DNA of 64,000 nt, from assembly GCF_003813775.1 (NCBI RefSeq), contig NZ_RPDH01000002.1, positions 1,550,001 to 1,614,000 on the forward strand, written 5' to 3'. The DNA is from Chitinophaga lutea (GTDB lineage Bacteria; Bacteroidota; Bacteroidia; Chitinophagales; Chitinophagaceae). The notes beneath the pieces were generated by a model. That model saw nothing but the letters and a program-made list of their open reading frames with translations. It ran no database searches and had not been told where the DNA came from. Shown here one piece after another: positions 1-9,480 of this stretch (positions within the stretch are counted from its first letter, which is position 1; each line of letters begins with the position of its first letter). Position numbers and translations under genes: made by a program.

Positions 1-1
1 C

Positions 2-373
2 GATGGTATGAAAGAAGTGAATTCGGGCGGCACCGTCAGATATGAAAAGAACGATGCTATCATAAGCGCTCCCGCCTACTACCAGACCTATATCAACGAC
101 CTTGGCACATCATGGCCTCCGGACCGTTTGTTCAAAAACGATTACATCAAACTGCGCGAGATTTCGCTGGAGTACAGCCTGCCCAAGAAGGTTTCGAATA
201 TGCTGAAACTGCAGAAACTTTCGGTAACTGCCGCAGCAAGGAACCTGGGCTATTTGTATAAGACGCTGCCCAACATCGATCCAGAAGGCGCGCTGGGCGC
301 CCAGGGATATATTGAAAATTCATTCTATCCCTCTATCAGGTCTTTCAGTTTTGGTGTAAATGTTAGTTTCTAA
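2..373 (+). CDS. SusC/RagA-type TonB-linked outer membrane protein, C-terminal fragment (partial)
   Basis: This is the last ~123 codons of a gene that begins upstream of the window. The reading frame is open from base 2. The tail contains the stretch KLREISLEYSLPKK followed by a beta-strand-rich end and finishes with a phenylalanine (GVNVSF), as expected of a 22-strand SusC-type barrel. It lies 19 bp before a SusD-like lipoprotein, the usual SusC-SusD order. The pair would import an oligosaccharide or peptide across the outer membrane with TonB energy. The substrate cannot be read from this fragment. Confidence 0.85.
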   Translation, partial: DGMKEVNSGGTVRYEKNDAIISAPAYYQTYINDLGTSWPPDRLFKNDYIKLREISLEYSLPKKVSNMLKLQKLSVTAAARNLGYLYKTLPNIDPEGALGAQGYIENSFYPSIRSFSFGVNVSF

Positions 374-392
374 AAGCTTCAAAAGAAAAATC

Positions 393-2153
393 ATGAAAAA
401 GATACTTATAGGGATGATTGTTTTTTCGGTAGCGTTTGCGTCCTGCAAGAAAACGCTTGAAAAAGAATTTCCCAACCCGGAAAATTATGATAAGACCGGC
501 AACCTGTTTGCCGGGATGTTTACCAAAACCCTGTACGCCTGGAAGCTATATGTACAGGACTACGGCGAGTGGTGGTGGGAGCTGGCAGGCACCGGTTCAA
601 TGGGGGTTGCCGGCTACACGCAAGTATCCCATCGCTACATTACCGACCGGTACGCCTGGTTTTCAACTTATGACGACCTTACCGGCACGACGGCTTTTGG
701 CTCCGAAAACCAGCTCTGGCAAAACAGGCTGGGCGCCTTCTATGGCAGTGTGAATGCCTGGGCCGTTATTAAAGACAATATAGCAGCGGTATCAGGGGCC
801 GAGCTGGATGATAACCAGATATACTACTCCCTTACAACCGTTATGAAGGATTATGCGGCTTTGCTGGCGGTTGACTTTTATAATAATATTCCATATTCGG
901 AGGCATTCAAAGGTAAAGACAGGGTGTTTTTCCCTAAATACGACGACCCGAAGGAGATTTATAAAAGCGTGCTGGACGAGTTAAAAAAAATATCCACCGA
1001 CCTGCCGGGCGAGTATAGCAAAATGTCCGTATCCGCCAAAGCAGTATTCAATACACAGGATATTGCGTTCCGGGGCGATATCAACAAATGGGTGCAATAT
1101 ATAAATGCCATCCGGCTGAAATTTGCTGTGAGGATTTCGGGCGTGGAAGAAGCTTTTGCCAAATCGCATATCCAGGATGTGCTTTCCAAGAATAATCTGC
1201 CCGCAAGCGACCAGGTATGGAGCATGCCCTATGCCCTGATGGCCAATGGCGGTGGTGAATGGATCCGTGGTATCGGCGAAGGCTGGCCTGCCACATTCAT
1301 CCCCGACATTATCATGAGGAGGATGAACAGGAACAATACCCGTTACGAGCCCGGCATTGATGACCCGCGGCTGCCTGTTCTGGCGATGCCTACCAGGTTC
1401 AGCGATTTTACTTCTACTCCGGCAGTAGGTGACTATCGTGGCGTGAATATGAACTCCGACGGTCAGAAAGCCGCTTATACGGCAGGCGAAAGGTATTATA
1501 CAGGCGGTCCCTATGGTGACCTGAATGAACATTTTAAACAGAACGCCCGCTCCATGTACAACCTCGCAACGTTTGCCCGTAATGAGAAGTACCCGGTGTA
1601 TATGATGTCGCTGGCCGAAACAGATCTGCTGCTGGCGGAGGTTGCCCTCAAAAACCTCGGCACAACCGGCAAAACGCCCGCAGCGCATATTAAAGACGCA
1701 ATCAATAACTCCACCAATTTCTGGTACACGCTCAACCAGAATAGTCCCTTTGCCACCTCCACCCCGCTGATGCATCCTGCCAAACCTTCGGCAACGGTCA
1801 TTAATACCTATGCAGACTCGATTGCCGCCAGGTTCAACAGCAGAGTGAATACCGAGGATAAGATGGAATTGCTGATGCAGCAGAAATATGTTCACCTGAA
1901 CCTTATGTGCCCTTACGAGTTATGGGCGGAATTGAGAAGGACCCGGCATCCCAAACTGGAGCCCATGACCTTCAATACTAAAGTAATGAAGCCGCTCCCG
2001 GAACGTTTGAGATATCCTGTTTCCGAACAGCAGACAAACCCCGACAACTATGCCACTGTAAAGAACCAGGACAACTTTACAACCCCGATATTCTGGGTGC
2101 CTGCGGCTTTGAAAGGGGTAAACCCTTACTGGGACAATTACAATTACGAATAA
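393..2153 (+). CDS. SusD/RagB-family nutrient-binding outer membrane lipoprotein
   Basis: A 586-residue surface lipoprotein that caps the SusC channel and helps capture the substrate. The ATG at 393 is preferred over an in-frame start at 360 because it gives a clean lipoprotein signal, MKKILIGMIVFSVAFASC, with the lipidated Cys near residue 17. The 360 start would also overlap the susC stop. The segment YAALLAVDFYNNIPYSEAF resembles the TPR helices of the SusD-like_2 branch, and the C-terminal part is Trp/Tyr rich. No glycosidase, regulator or sigma pair follows, so this looks like a minimal SusC/D pair ended by the hairpin at 2185. Substrate unknown. Confidence 0.9.
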   Translation: MKKILIGMIVFSVAFASCKKTLEKEFPNPENYDKTGNLFAGMFTKTLYAWKLYVQDYGEWWWELAGTGSMGVAGYTQVSHRYITDRYAWFSTYDDLTGTTAFGSENQLWQNRLGAFYGSVNAWAVIKDNIAAVSGAELDDNQIYYSLTTVMKDYAALLAVDFYNNIPYSEAFKGKDRVFFPKYDDPKEIYKSVLDELKKISTDLPGEYSKMSVSAKAVFNTQDIAFRGDINKWVQYINAIRLKFAVRISGVEEAFAKSHIQDVLSKNNLPASDQVWSMPYALMANGGGEWIRGIGEGWPATFIPDIIMRRMNRNNTRYEPGIDDPRLPVLAMPTRFSDFTSTPAVGDYRGVNMNSDGQKAAYTAGERYYTGGPYGDLNEHFKQNARSMYNLATFARNEKYPVYMMSLAETDLLLAEVALKNLGTTGKTPAAHIKDAINNSTNFWYTLNQNSPFATSTPLMHPAKPSATVINTYADSIAARFNSRVNTEDKMELLMQQKYVHLNLMCPYELWAELRRTRHPKLEPMTFNTKVMKPLPERLRYPVSEQQTNPDNYATVKNQDNFTTPIFWVPAALKGVNPYWDNYNYE

Positions 2154-2184
2154 GATTACATCCAATCCGGTCCACTTTTTTGAC

Positions 2185-2210
2185 AAAACCCGCTCGTTTG
2201 AGCGGGTTTT
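2185..2210 (+). terminator. Rho-independent terminator of the SusC/D operon
   Basis: An 11-bp perfect inverted repeat (AAAACCCGCTC / GAGCGGGTTTT) with a 4-nt loop, 31 bp after the susD stop. The A/T ends of the arms supply the U-tract. Confidence 0.85.
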
Positions 2211-2398
2211 GCCGTTTTCAGGATGAGCGAAGGATCGCAGGAGGATGGCAGGTTTGAGCTGCTCCGGGAGGGTGAAATCACCCGCCATGCGAAAAAAATA
2301 TCATCACCATGCAACCTTTTCCGTATTGGGTCGTCTTTTTACATAAGCATACTCATTGGCTGCCCTCTTTTATATTTACAACGTCCAAATGGCGCAAT

Positions 2399-2785
2399 AT
2401 GCTGCAATCGAAATTTATAGCCGACATCCTGGAATTGCTGCTCGACGGAGATGACGCAGGAATACTGAAACGCCAGGTCCCATATTTATCCGATGCTGAA
2501 TACGATTACACGATCAGTGGTGTTTTTGTTTCTTTCAGCCACGCAGCCGGTATTGAACAGCACCGGCTGGATACAGGGCGCCTGGTGCTGGATGGGGTGA
2601 CCATCGAGTCTGATATAATCCCTTCCGGTGCTACGGCTACATTGTTTATTAAAGACGGGTTGATCGATTTCCTTGAAATCTGGAGCCACGCCGACACCTA
2701 TCCGGGCAATGTGCTGAAAACCTATACCCTTACTCAAGTCTGGAAGGGAAGCAAGGGCAGAAAACTGACGGTGGGGTATACATAA
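2399..2785 (+). CDS. Hypothetical protein, 128 aa
   Basis: Small soluble protein that I do not recognise. The ATG at 2399 (MLQSKFIADILELL) is chosen over 2309 because the intervening 30 residues are low quality and a TATATTTAC promoter-like element lies about 30 bp upstream of 2399. The protein has no signal peptide or membrane segment. It has an N-terminal helix followed by alternating strands, ending KLTVGYT. Codon use and the conservative composition suggest a real gene. It stands alone between the SusC/D operon and the DUF1266 gene on the other strand. Confidence 0.6.
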   Translation: MLQSKFIADILELLLDGDDAGILKRQVPYLSDAEYDYTISGVFVSFSHAAGIEQHRLDTGRLVLDGVTIESDIIPSGATATLFIKDGLIDFLEIWSHADTYPGNVLKTYTLTQVWKGSKGRKLTVGYT

Positions 2786-2968
2786 TAAATAATCGATAAT
2801 TGGCGAAATTAACCCTATGCCAATAAAACTTCTCTCTTTGTTACCAACAGCATGTTTGCTGATCCAGCTATTTGCCCCCTTCGCCCATCCATTCTTCCAG
2901 TCCGGTGTATGCCAACAGGTGCCCGAGCGCTTGGAGTGATCTTCTTCATATCGTTTCCGTTTGCCCGG

Positions 2969-3766
2969 TTACCATTGAAACTGCACCCAGGGGCTATCCG
3001 GGCTTTCCTGAAGGTATTTCGCTATCGCCATGATGCCGGTGTTGTGCGCGTCTTTACCACCCCAGAGCGAACGGCCGATCACATAGCTTCTGGCATAACT
3101 GTCCCAGCTTCTGAAATGGTTCCGGGCCAGTGTGTACGCGCTGTCGATGTACTCCCACGTTTCCTGCTCGGTGATATACCGGGCGTCAAAACAAAGCCGG
3201 GCTACAAACACGAGCCTGCCGCAATCCCACCCCACGGTGCCGTATTGGAGAATGTCGCTGTCGTGGGTGATGATCTGGCCGGTTTTCAGTTCCTCGATGG
3301 TTTCCTCCAGGTTCTTCAGTTGTGAAAATGCTTTTTCGATATCTTCCTGATCGGTCATCTCGCCGAGAATCGCGGCCGATTTCCCGGGCTCGGGAGCGGA
3401 ATACGCTTTAAATACGGCCGGCAGGTAAAACCGGAAGCCCTTCACACTGAGGTAGGATAAAGTTTCCAGCGCCTCTTCGCGGTTGGAGATGCCCCACCAG
3501 TTTTCAAGGATCGTTTTCAGATCGTCTTTGTTCATCCCGGTTTCCAGCGAGTTGATGTACGTTGTTTGCTGTTCGCTGTAAATAGCGCCGAGCGATACTT
3601 TTTTGTACTGGTCGTTGGTGAGGGAAGAATTTTTATTGCGGTAAATTTTGGAGAATATGCCTTTGGTGGCTTTGGATACTTTTTTAAAAAACGGGATCAC
3701 CCGGGCTACGATGAAGTACCCTGCGCCAACGGCGATCACGAGATATGCAAGGAGGTTCGTGTTCAT
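2969..3766 (-). CDS. DUF1266 domain-containing membrane-anchored protein
   Basis: A 265-residue protein with one N-terminal membrane segment (about residues 5-25) and a cytoplasmic DUF1266 domain. Family hallmarks are visible: NWWGISNREEALETLSYL near residues 88-105, then GWDCGRLVFVARLC and WEYIDSAY in the C-terminal half. The molecular function of DUF1266 proteins is not established; some are found near toxin-immunity loci, but nothing here supports that role. It is transcribed alone, convergent with the small hypothetical at 2399. Confidence 0.8.
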   Translation of the reverse strand: MNTNLLAYLVIAVGAGYFIVARVIPFFKKVSKATKGIFSKIYRNKNSSLTNDQYKKVSLGAIYSEQQTTYINSLETGMNKDDLKTILENWWGISNREEALETLSYLSVKGFRFYLPAVFKAYSAPEPGKSAAILGEMTDQEDIEKAFSQLKNLEETIEELKTGQIITHDSDILQYGTVGWDCGRLVFVARLCFDARYITEQETWEYIDSAYTLARNHFRSWDSYARSYVIGRSLWGGKDAHNTGIMAIAKYLQESPDSPWVQFQW

Positions 3767-3890
3767 AAGAAATATGGTATTTCCTCCAATTTATAACAGG
3801 TGCGGCAGCTCAGGCACCTGCATTCCATTTCCGTGGTGTATTTTTTGAAATGCGCGATGGATTGGCGGATATTCGTTTATATTTATCCCC

Positions 3891-4265
3891 ATGAATTTTC
3901 TCGGCAACCTGATCTGGCTCATTTTCGGCGGCTTTTATTCCTTTATCGGCTATATGGTGGGCGGTTTCTGCCTTTGCCTCACCATCATCGGCATTCCTTT
4001 CGGCTTACAGCTATTCAAGATCGGCATCCTGACGCTCTGGCCCTTCGGCACCGGCGTGCGCGAAATCCCCGGCGATACCGGCTGCCTCGCCACCATCATG
4101 AATATCCTGTGGATACTGTTCGGCGGCATCTGGGTAGCCCTTGGGCATCTCCTTTTCGGTTTGCTGCTGGCCATCACCATCATCGGCATCCCGTTCGCAA
4201 GGCAGCATTTTAAACTGCTCGCGCTCACTTTCACGCCCTTCGGGAAGGAATTGTACCGGCCCTAA
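3891..4265 (+). CDS. yccF: YccF-family inner membrane protein
   Basis: A 124-residue integral membrane protein made of two similar halves, each with the signature TIIGIPFG/A-x-Q near residues 31-41 and 97-105. Each half has hydrophobic segments and a WPFG or TPFG turn, the layout of the duplicated YccF (DUF307) domain. The start codon is the first ATG after a short gap. The function of the family is unknown. It lies about 100 bp upstream of the glycan operon; no shared regulation is evident. Confidence 0.88.
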   Translation: MNFLGNLIWLIFGGFYSFIGYMVGGFCLCLTIIGIPFGLQLFKIGILTLWPFGTGVREIPGDTGCLATIMNILWILFGGIWVALGHLLFGLLLAITIIGIPFARQHFKLLALTFTPFGKELYRP

Positions 4266-4369
4266 CCAAATACCCCGCCCCCAAATGTGTCGAAGAGCGG
4301 GGAAAAGATTATATTTAGCAACCGAGAAACCCTGGAACCATCGAAGCACAGCAGCCACAGTACGTATCT

Positions 4370-5704
4370 ATGTATACCAACACCTACTTAGGGCAATACA
4401 AATATATCTGCGGCCTTATGGCGATGCTTGCCTTTTTACTGGCGGCAGGCTGTACGCAATCCCCTGTGCCGGCGCACAAACCTGCTGTGCGGATCAGCAA
4501 GGAAGGGAAAAAATATGTCCTCTACCGTAACGATACCCCGTTTATAGTGAAAGGCGCTGCCGGTTTCACGCACATGCGGCAGTTGCGCGAGGCCGGCGGC
4601 AATACCGTCCGGGTGTGGGACACCGCTCAGCTGGGCCGCATCCTGGATGAAGCGCATGCCCACCAGCTGGCCGTGATCGCCGGCTTACCCATGCCGGTGA
4701 GCAGCATCCTTTCTTTTTATCAGGACACGGCTAAAACGGCCGCACAATATTCCGCCTTCCGCGCCGTCGTAAACCGGTACAAGTCGCACCCGGCTTTACT
4801 GATGTGGTGCCTGGGCAATGAGGTCGACTTTCCCTACCGGCCGAAATTCAAGCCGTTCTACAAAGCGTATAACCGGCTGCTGAACATGATTCATGCAGAC
4901 GATCCGGATCATCCCGTTACAACGGCCGTTATCAACATGAACCACAGGATGATCTACAATATCCGCTGGAAAGTAGACGGTCTCGATTTGATTTCCGTCA
5001 ACATTTTCGGCAGCCTGCGCTACATGGACCGCCACCTGAGCAAACTGTCGTGGGCCTGGAGCGGCCCGTTCCTGATCACGGAATGGGGCATCAACGGCCC
5101 CTGGGAATCAGATGGCACCACCGCCTGGGGCGCTCCCATCGAAAGAAGCAGCGGTAGAAAAGCCGAGCAATATCTTCAACTGTACAAATACATGCCTGTG
5201 AACAATCCGCGGTTCCTGGGCGCCTGTGTGTTTTTCTGGGGCCAGAAACAGGAAACCACCCATACGTGGTTCAGCCTTTTCAGCGACAACGGCGCCTCCT
5301 CCCAGGCCGTAAACGTGATGCAGTTTCTGTGGACCAACCGCTGGCCGGAACATAATGCTCCAGCGCTGAAGGAAGTACGGGTCGATGGGAAAGGGGCTTG
5401 GGACAATATCCTGCTTAATCCCGCAACCGTCCATACGGCGGAAATGGTATTCGACGCGTTGCCGGGAGACAGTATCCGTATCAAATGGGAATTATTGAAA
5501 GAAGACTGGTATATGAAAAACTGGTATGAACCAAACCTGAAAAAACCCGCATCATTCGATAGCCTGCTGCTATCCTGCGAGGGATACAAAGTCACGTTCA
5601 GGGCGCCCGCAAAAACCGGCCCCTACCGTATCTTTGCAACGGTATTCGATGATAAAGGGCGGTTTGCAGCCGCAAACACACCATTTTACGTAGTAGGCCC
5701 ATGA
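4370..5704 (+). CDS. Lipoprotein glycoside hydrolase (TIM-barrel, GH2/GH5-like clan A)
   Basis: A 444-residue exported glycosidase. The N-terminus has a lipoprotein signal ending LLAAGC with the lipidated Cys at residue 28. A TIM barrel follows. MWCLGNEVDF supplies the clan GH-A acid/base Glu (E151) and FLITEWG the nucleophile (E238). After about residue 320 there is an Ig-like beta domain. The stop overlaps the start of the synthase-hydrolase fusion by 4 bp (ATGA), so the two are translationally coupled and probably act on the same polymer. The barrel and tail resemble the C-terminal third of that partner. The exact GH family and substrate cannot be fixed without a profile search. A TATATTTA box near 4310 could be its promoter. 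Confidence 0.8.
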   Translation: MYTNTYLGQYKYICGLMAMLAFLLAAGCTQSPVPAHKPAVRISKEGKKYVLYRNDTPFIVKGAAGFTHMRQLREAGGNTVRVWDTAQLGRILDEAHAHQLAVIAGLPMPVSSILSFYQDTAKTAAQYSAFRAVVNRYKSHPALLMWCLGNEVDFPYRPKFKPFYKAYNRLLNMIHADDPDHPVTTAVINMNHRMIYNIRWKVDGLDLISVNIFGSLRYMDRHLSKLSWAWSGPFLITEWGINGPWESDGTTAWGAPIERSSGRKAEQYLQLYKYMPVNNPRFLGACVFFWGQKQETTHTWFSLFSDNGASSQAVNVMQFLWTNRWPEHNAPALKEVRVDGKGAWDNILLNPATVHTAEMVFDALPGDSIRIKWELLKEDWYMKNWYEPNLKKPASFDSLLLSCEGYKVTFRAPAKTGPYRIFATVFDDKGRFAAANTPFYVVGP

Positions 5705-8700
5705 GCAAAACGCTGTACCCGGTTACGCCCCCCACGAGGAGCGAACTGTTTACTTTACGGTTGATGATTTTGTTTGGCACATTCAGCATGTGCTACCTGT
5801 TGTATTGCCTGTTCCGGCAATCCCAGGTCGGCTATGCGCCCTTCTACTGGATACTCATGGCCGGCATTACCTTTAACGCCCTTCGCGTGCTGCACGAATG
5901 GTATCACTATTTCGCGATCCGCATCCCGCCACGCCCGGCCCGCCTGCAGCCTTATACCGTCGATATCTTCACCACTTTCTGCCCCGGTGAGCCTTATGCC
6001 ATGATCGAGGAAACCCTCACCGCCATACAGGCCATTCATTACCCGCATACCACCTATCTCTGCGACGAGGCCAATGATCCCTACCTGATCGAACTCTGTC
6101 AAAAACTCGGTGTAAAACATGTTACACGCAACAACCGGAAAGACGCCAAGGCCGGCAACATCAACAACGCCCTGCAATACGCCACGGGAGAACTTTGTGT
6201 GATACTCGACCCGGACCATGTGCCTTCGCCTGAGTTCCTCGATCATGTAGTGGATTATTTCAACAATCCCGAAGTAGGTTTCGTACAGATCGTACAGGCC
6301 TATCATAATATGGGCGACAGCCTGGTGGCCAAAGGCGCCGCACAGCAAACGTTCCAGTTTTACGGGCCCATTATGGCTTGCATGAATAGTTACGGCACGG
6401 TGCTGGCCATCGGCGCCAACTGTACCTTCCGGAGGGCCGCGCTGGATTCCATCGGCGGGCATGCGGCAGGGCTGGCAGAAGACATGCATACGGCCATGCA
6501 GCTGCACGCGAAAAACTGGAAATCCGTTTACGTGCCGGCCGTGCTCACACGCGGGCTGGTGCCATCCACCATGTCGGCCTATTACAGCCAGCAGCTCAAA
6601 TGGGCGCGCGGTACGTTCGAGCTGCTCGTGACCAGCTATCCGAAACTGTTCAAACAATTCACCTGGGCACAGCGGTTGCACTACTGCGCTATCCCCCTGC
6701 ATTATTTTTCCGGGGTCATTTTTTTCATCAACTTCCTTATTCCCATACTGGCGCTGGTTACCGGGCTCATCCCTTTCACCGTGGACATGGTCGATTTTGC
6801 CCTGCTGGGCCTGCCGGTGATTGCCGCCGTGATCCTCATCCGCCACTACGTACAGCGATGGGTGATGGAGGAAACGGAAAGAGGGTTCCATATTGTGGGC
6901 GGGCTATTGCTTATCGGTACCTGGTGGATACATATCCTGGGGCTGGTGTACACCGTCATCCGCAAAAAAGTGCCCTACATCCCCACCCCGAAAGACGATT
7001 CCGGCCCCGATAACTGGCGACTCAACATTCCCAACTTCGTCATCCTGCTGGCATCGGCCGGTGCGATCGTGTACGGGCTCACGTACGACTGGAACCCATA
7101 CGCCCTGGTGATGGCCGGCATTGCAGGCATCAACTGCCTCATCATGGTGTTCAACATCATTGCCAGCCTTCGCCTCAACCGCCTGCACAACCGGTATAAC
7201 TGGGTGCGGACGGCGCTTGTATATCCCCTGCTGGTCAAAAAGAAATTCTGGCAGTTCCGGCATCTGCAGTTATATGTGGTGTTCCGGAAACTGGCGCTGC
7301 CTATTTTGTTCACGGCCGTATGTTTTACCTTCTATACGCTGACGCGCGACGCGGCCCCGGCAGTTGTCCTCGACAACCGTAAAACACCCGGGGAAACGAC
7401 TTTTTACACCGGCATCTACCACCCCGGAAATGTCAACGGCCTCAGCTCCGTGACGGAGGTTAAACAGCTGCAGGAGCGATACAACACCGGTTTTAATATC
7501 ATCTCGCTGTACATTCCCTGGGGCGATGCGCCGCAGTGTTTTCCGCCGGCCGCGCTCATGGAGGATGTTTACCGCAACGGTTCCCTGCCGATGATTACCT
7601 GGGAACCCTGGACGGCATTGTTCCGGGATTCGGCGGCGCTGAACGAACAGCAGGTGATGGCGCGCATCGCTACTGGCACCTTCGATGCCTACCTTGAAAC
7701 GTTTGCAGCGCAGATCAAAGCACTCGACCGGCCGGTGTTCCTGCGGTTCGCGCATGAACCGGAGAACCCCTCCTATCCATGGTCCGCAACGGGCGGCAAT
7801 ACGGCCGGCATGTACAAAGCAGCCTGGAAATACGTGCATACGTTCTTCATCCGCCGCAACGTGCATAATGCCATCTGGGTGTGGAACCCCTGGAGCGCGG
7901 AAACGGCGGAGGAATACTTTCCCGGCCATGCTTATGTGGACTGGATTGGCGTAACCTGCCTGAACTACGGCCCGCAGTTCGCCGACGGCCGCAGCCGCTC
8001 TTTCAGCCAGCTGTATAACCCCTTCCACCGCCTGCCGGTGTTCCGGTCCGGCCTGCCGGTGATGGTGGCGGAAATGGGCTCCCTGCCCACCGCAGATAAC
8101 CAGCAAACATGGCTCGGCAACGCATTCCGCGACATCAGCGGCAATTTCAAAGAAATCCATGCCTGTATATTGTTCAACAGCGACAAGGATAAAAACACGC
8201 TGCGGCCATTGCCGGGCGGCGTGCTGAACTGGCGCCTGCAGGAACCCCGGCTGGTATTTGCCGCGCAAAAAAGTTATGCCCGCCTCGCCGATGCGAAACC
8301 GCAACATGCCGGGTTGCTGCACGACACCCTTACCCGCGACGTGCCCGCCGCTTACCTTCCATTGCCGGAAGGCATCCGCGGCATCAACTATCGCAAAGGC
8401 GACACCTGGTTCAGGAACCTGCATTCCCTTACCCGCCACGAAATTGCCAGCGATTTTCACAACATGAAAATCCTCGGCATCAACACCATCAAACGTTTCG
8501 GGCCTGGCGTGTACGACCGCAACCTGCTGGCGGAAGCGGCGGATAAAGAGATGGGCATCCACTACGGCTTCTGGCTGCCGGACATTACGGATATGGGAAA
8601 AGACGCCCGTCAGCTGGCGCGGGTAGAGAGAACCATCCTGCGAACCATTCGCGACCTCAAGCACAAGCCGCAGATCAAAGCCTGGAACATCGCCAACAAC

Positions 8701-9480
8701 GGCTGGCAGCAGCTTGCCGGACAGTATTACAAACCTGCGCTGCTGTACCAGCAGAAACCTTTTATGGACTGGCTGCAACAACTCACCCGCCGCATCAAGG
8801 CCGCCGATCCTTCGCGGCCATTGACGGTCGACGTCAACCTCACCGACGATATGGACGGCACCCTCCGTTATTTCCGGCAACAGCTGCCGCTGGTGGATGC
8901 CTTCGGCGTGGTACAGACCGACAGTACCTCCCGGCTGCAGCAGATCGATTCCATCGGTGTGCCCGCTTTCATCAGCGAGGCGCCGGTGCGGACATTCGTG
9001 AAACTGCCGCCCAAACCACGAACTGCATTCCTCACGACCTGGCAGGATCTTGAAACGAGGGATTTTATCACCTTCAACGGCCTCACCGATCACTGGGGGC
9101 ACTTCAAACCACCGTTTTACCAGCTGGGAGCTTACTGGGGCATACCGCTCGCGCAACCTCCCCTTCCCGAGGTCAGCATCCTGAAACCCGCGCTGACCCT
9201 TAATCCCGGCATCACGCTGGATTACCATGCCCTCATTTCGGTGAACGGCGAATGGAAACTCGCTGCCAAAGAAAAAACCGGGCTCCGCTACGAATGGCAC
9301 CTGCTGAAAACGGACAAATACGGCAATGGTATTTTCCTGTCAAAACTCGGCGAAGGCCCGTCCGTTACCCTCACCGTCCCCGACGAACCGGAGTACTACC
9401 GGCTGTACCTGCTGGCAGTAAAGAACAACAATGTCCGTACCGCCAGAAGCACGCTCAATACCCTGCTGGTTGTGCTTTAG
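5701..9480 (+). CDS. Membrane GT2 polysaccharide synthase fused to a GH26-like hydrolase and a degenerate glycosidase domain
   Basis: A 1259-residue multidomain protein. Residues 20-70 and about 330-550 are membrane segments flanking a BcsA-like GT2 domain (85-310). It carries D122 in CDEAND, D170-P-D172, the catalytic E260-D261 (AEDMHT) and Q297-QL-K300-W301, a QxxRW motif with Lys for Arg. Residues 565-850 resemble a GH26 beta-mannanase: RFAHEPENPSYPW gives acid/base E686 and VMVAEMGS gives nucleophile E791. Residues 890-1150 resemble the upstream lipoprotein glycosidase but have Asn (N1000) where its acid/base Glu stands. An Ig-like tail ends the protein. The topology would put synthesis in the cytoplasm and the hydrolase modules outside. 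The polymer is inferred to be a beta-linked glycan, perhaps mannan or glucan. No PilZ domain was seen. Confidence 0.88.
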   Translation: MSKTLYPVTPPTRSELFTLRLMILFGTFSMCYLLYCLFRQSQVGYAPFYWILMAGITFNALRVLHEWYHYFAIRIPPRPARLQPYTVDIFTTFCPGEPYAMIEETLTAIQAIHYPHTTYLCDEANDPYLIELCQKLGVKHVTRNNRKDAKAGNINNALQYATGELCVILDPDHVPSPEFLDHVVDYFNNPEVGFVQIVQAYHNMGDSLVAKGAAQQTFQFYGPIMACMNSYGTVLAIGANCTFRRAALDSIGGHAAGLAEDMHTAMQLHAKNWKSVYVPAVLTRGLVPSTMSAYYSQQLKWARGTFELLVTSYPKLFKQFTWAQRLHYCAIPLHYFSGVIFFINFLIPILALVTGLIPFTVDMVDFALLGLPVIAAVILIRHYVQRWVMEETERGFHIVGGLLLIGTWWIHILGLVYTVIRKKVPYIPTPKDDSGPDNWRLNIPNFVILLASAGAIVYGLTYDWNPYALVMAGIAGINCLIMVFNIIASLRLNRLHNRYNWVRTALVYPLLVKKKFWQFRHLQLYVVFRKLALPILFTAVCFTFYTLTRDAAPAVVLDNRKTPGETTFYTGIYHPGNVNGLSSVTEVKQLQERYNTGFNIISLYIPWGDAPQCFPPAALMEDVYRNGSLPMITWEPWTALFRDSAALNEQQVMARIATGTFDAYLETFAAQIKALDRPVFLRFAHEPENPSYPWSATGGNTAGMYKAAWKYVHTFFIRRNVHNAIWVWNPWSAETAEEYFPGHAYVDWIGVTCLNYGPQFADGRSRSFSQLYNPFHRLPVFRSGLPVMVAEMGSLPTADNQQTWLGNAFRDISGNFKEIHACILFNSDKDKNTLRPLPGGVLNWRLQEPRLVFAAQKSYARLADAKPQHAGLLHDTLTRDVPAAYLPLPEGIRGINYRKGDTWFRNLHSLTRHEIASDFHNMKILGINTIKRFGPGVYDRNLLAEAADKEMGIHYGFWLPDITDMGKDARQLARVERTILRTIRDLKHKPQIKAWNIANNGWQQLAGQYYKPALLYQQKPFMDWLQQLTRRIKAADPSRPLTVDVNLTDDMDGTLRYFRQQLPLVDAFGVVQTDSTSRLQQIDSIGVPAFISEAPVRTFVKLPPKPRTAFLTTWQDLETRDFITFNGLTDHWGHFKPPFYQLGAYWGIPLAQPPLPEVSILKPALTLNPGITLDYHALISVNGEWKLAAKEKTGLRYEWHLLKTDKYGNGIFLSKLGEGPSVTLTVPDEPEYYRLYLLAVKNNNVRTARSTLNTLLVVL

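Noticed and set aside
981..1895. Long minus-strand open frame (304 codons) opposite susD
   Set aside because: It lies wholly inside the SusD gene, its translation is rich in His/Cys/Gly without any motif, and the plus-strand product has clear family features. It is a shadow caused by codon bias.
7270..9300. 676-codon minus-strand open frame opposite the synthase fusion
   Set aside because: Entirely antisense to recognised glycosidase domains with intact catalytic residues. Length reflects the GC-rich codon pattern; no homology pattern seen.
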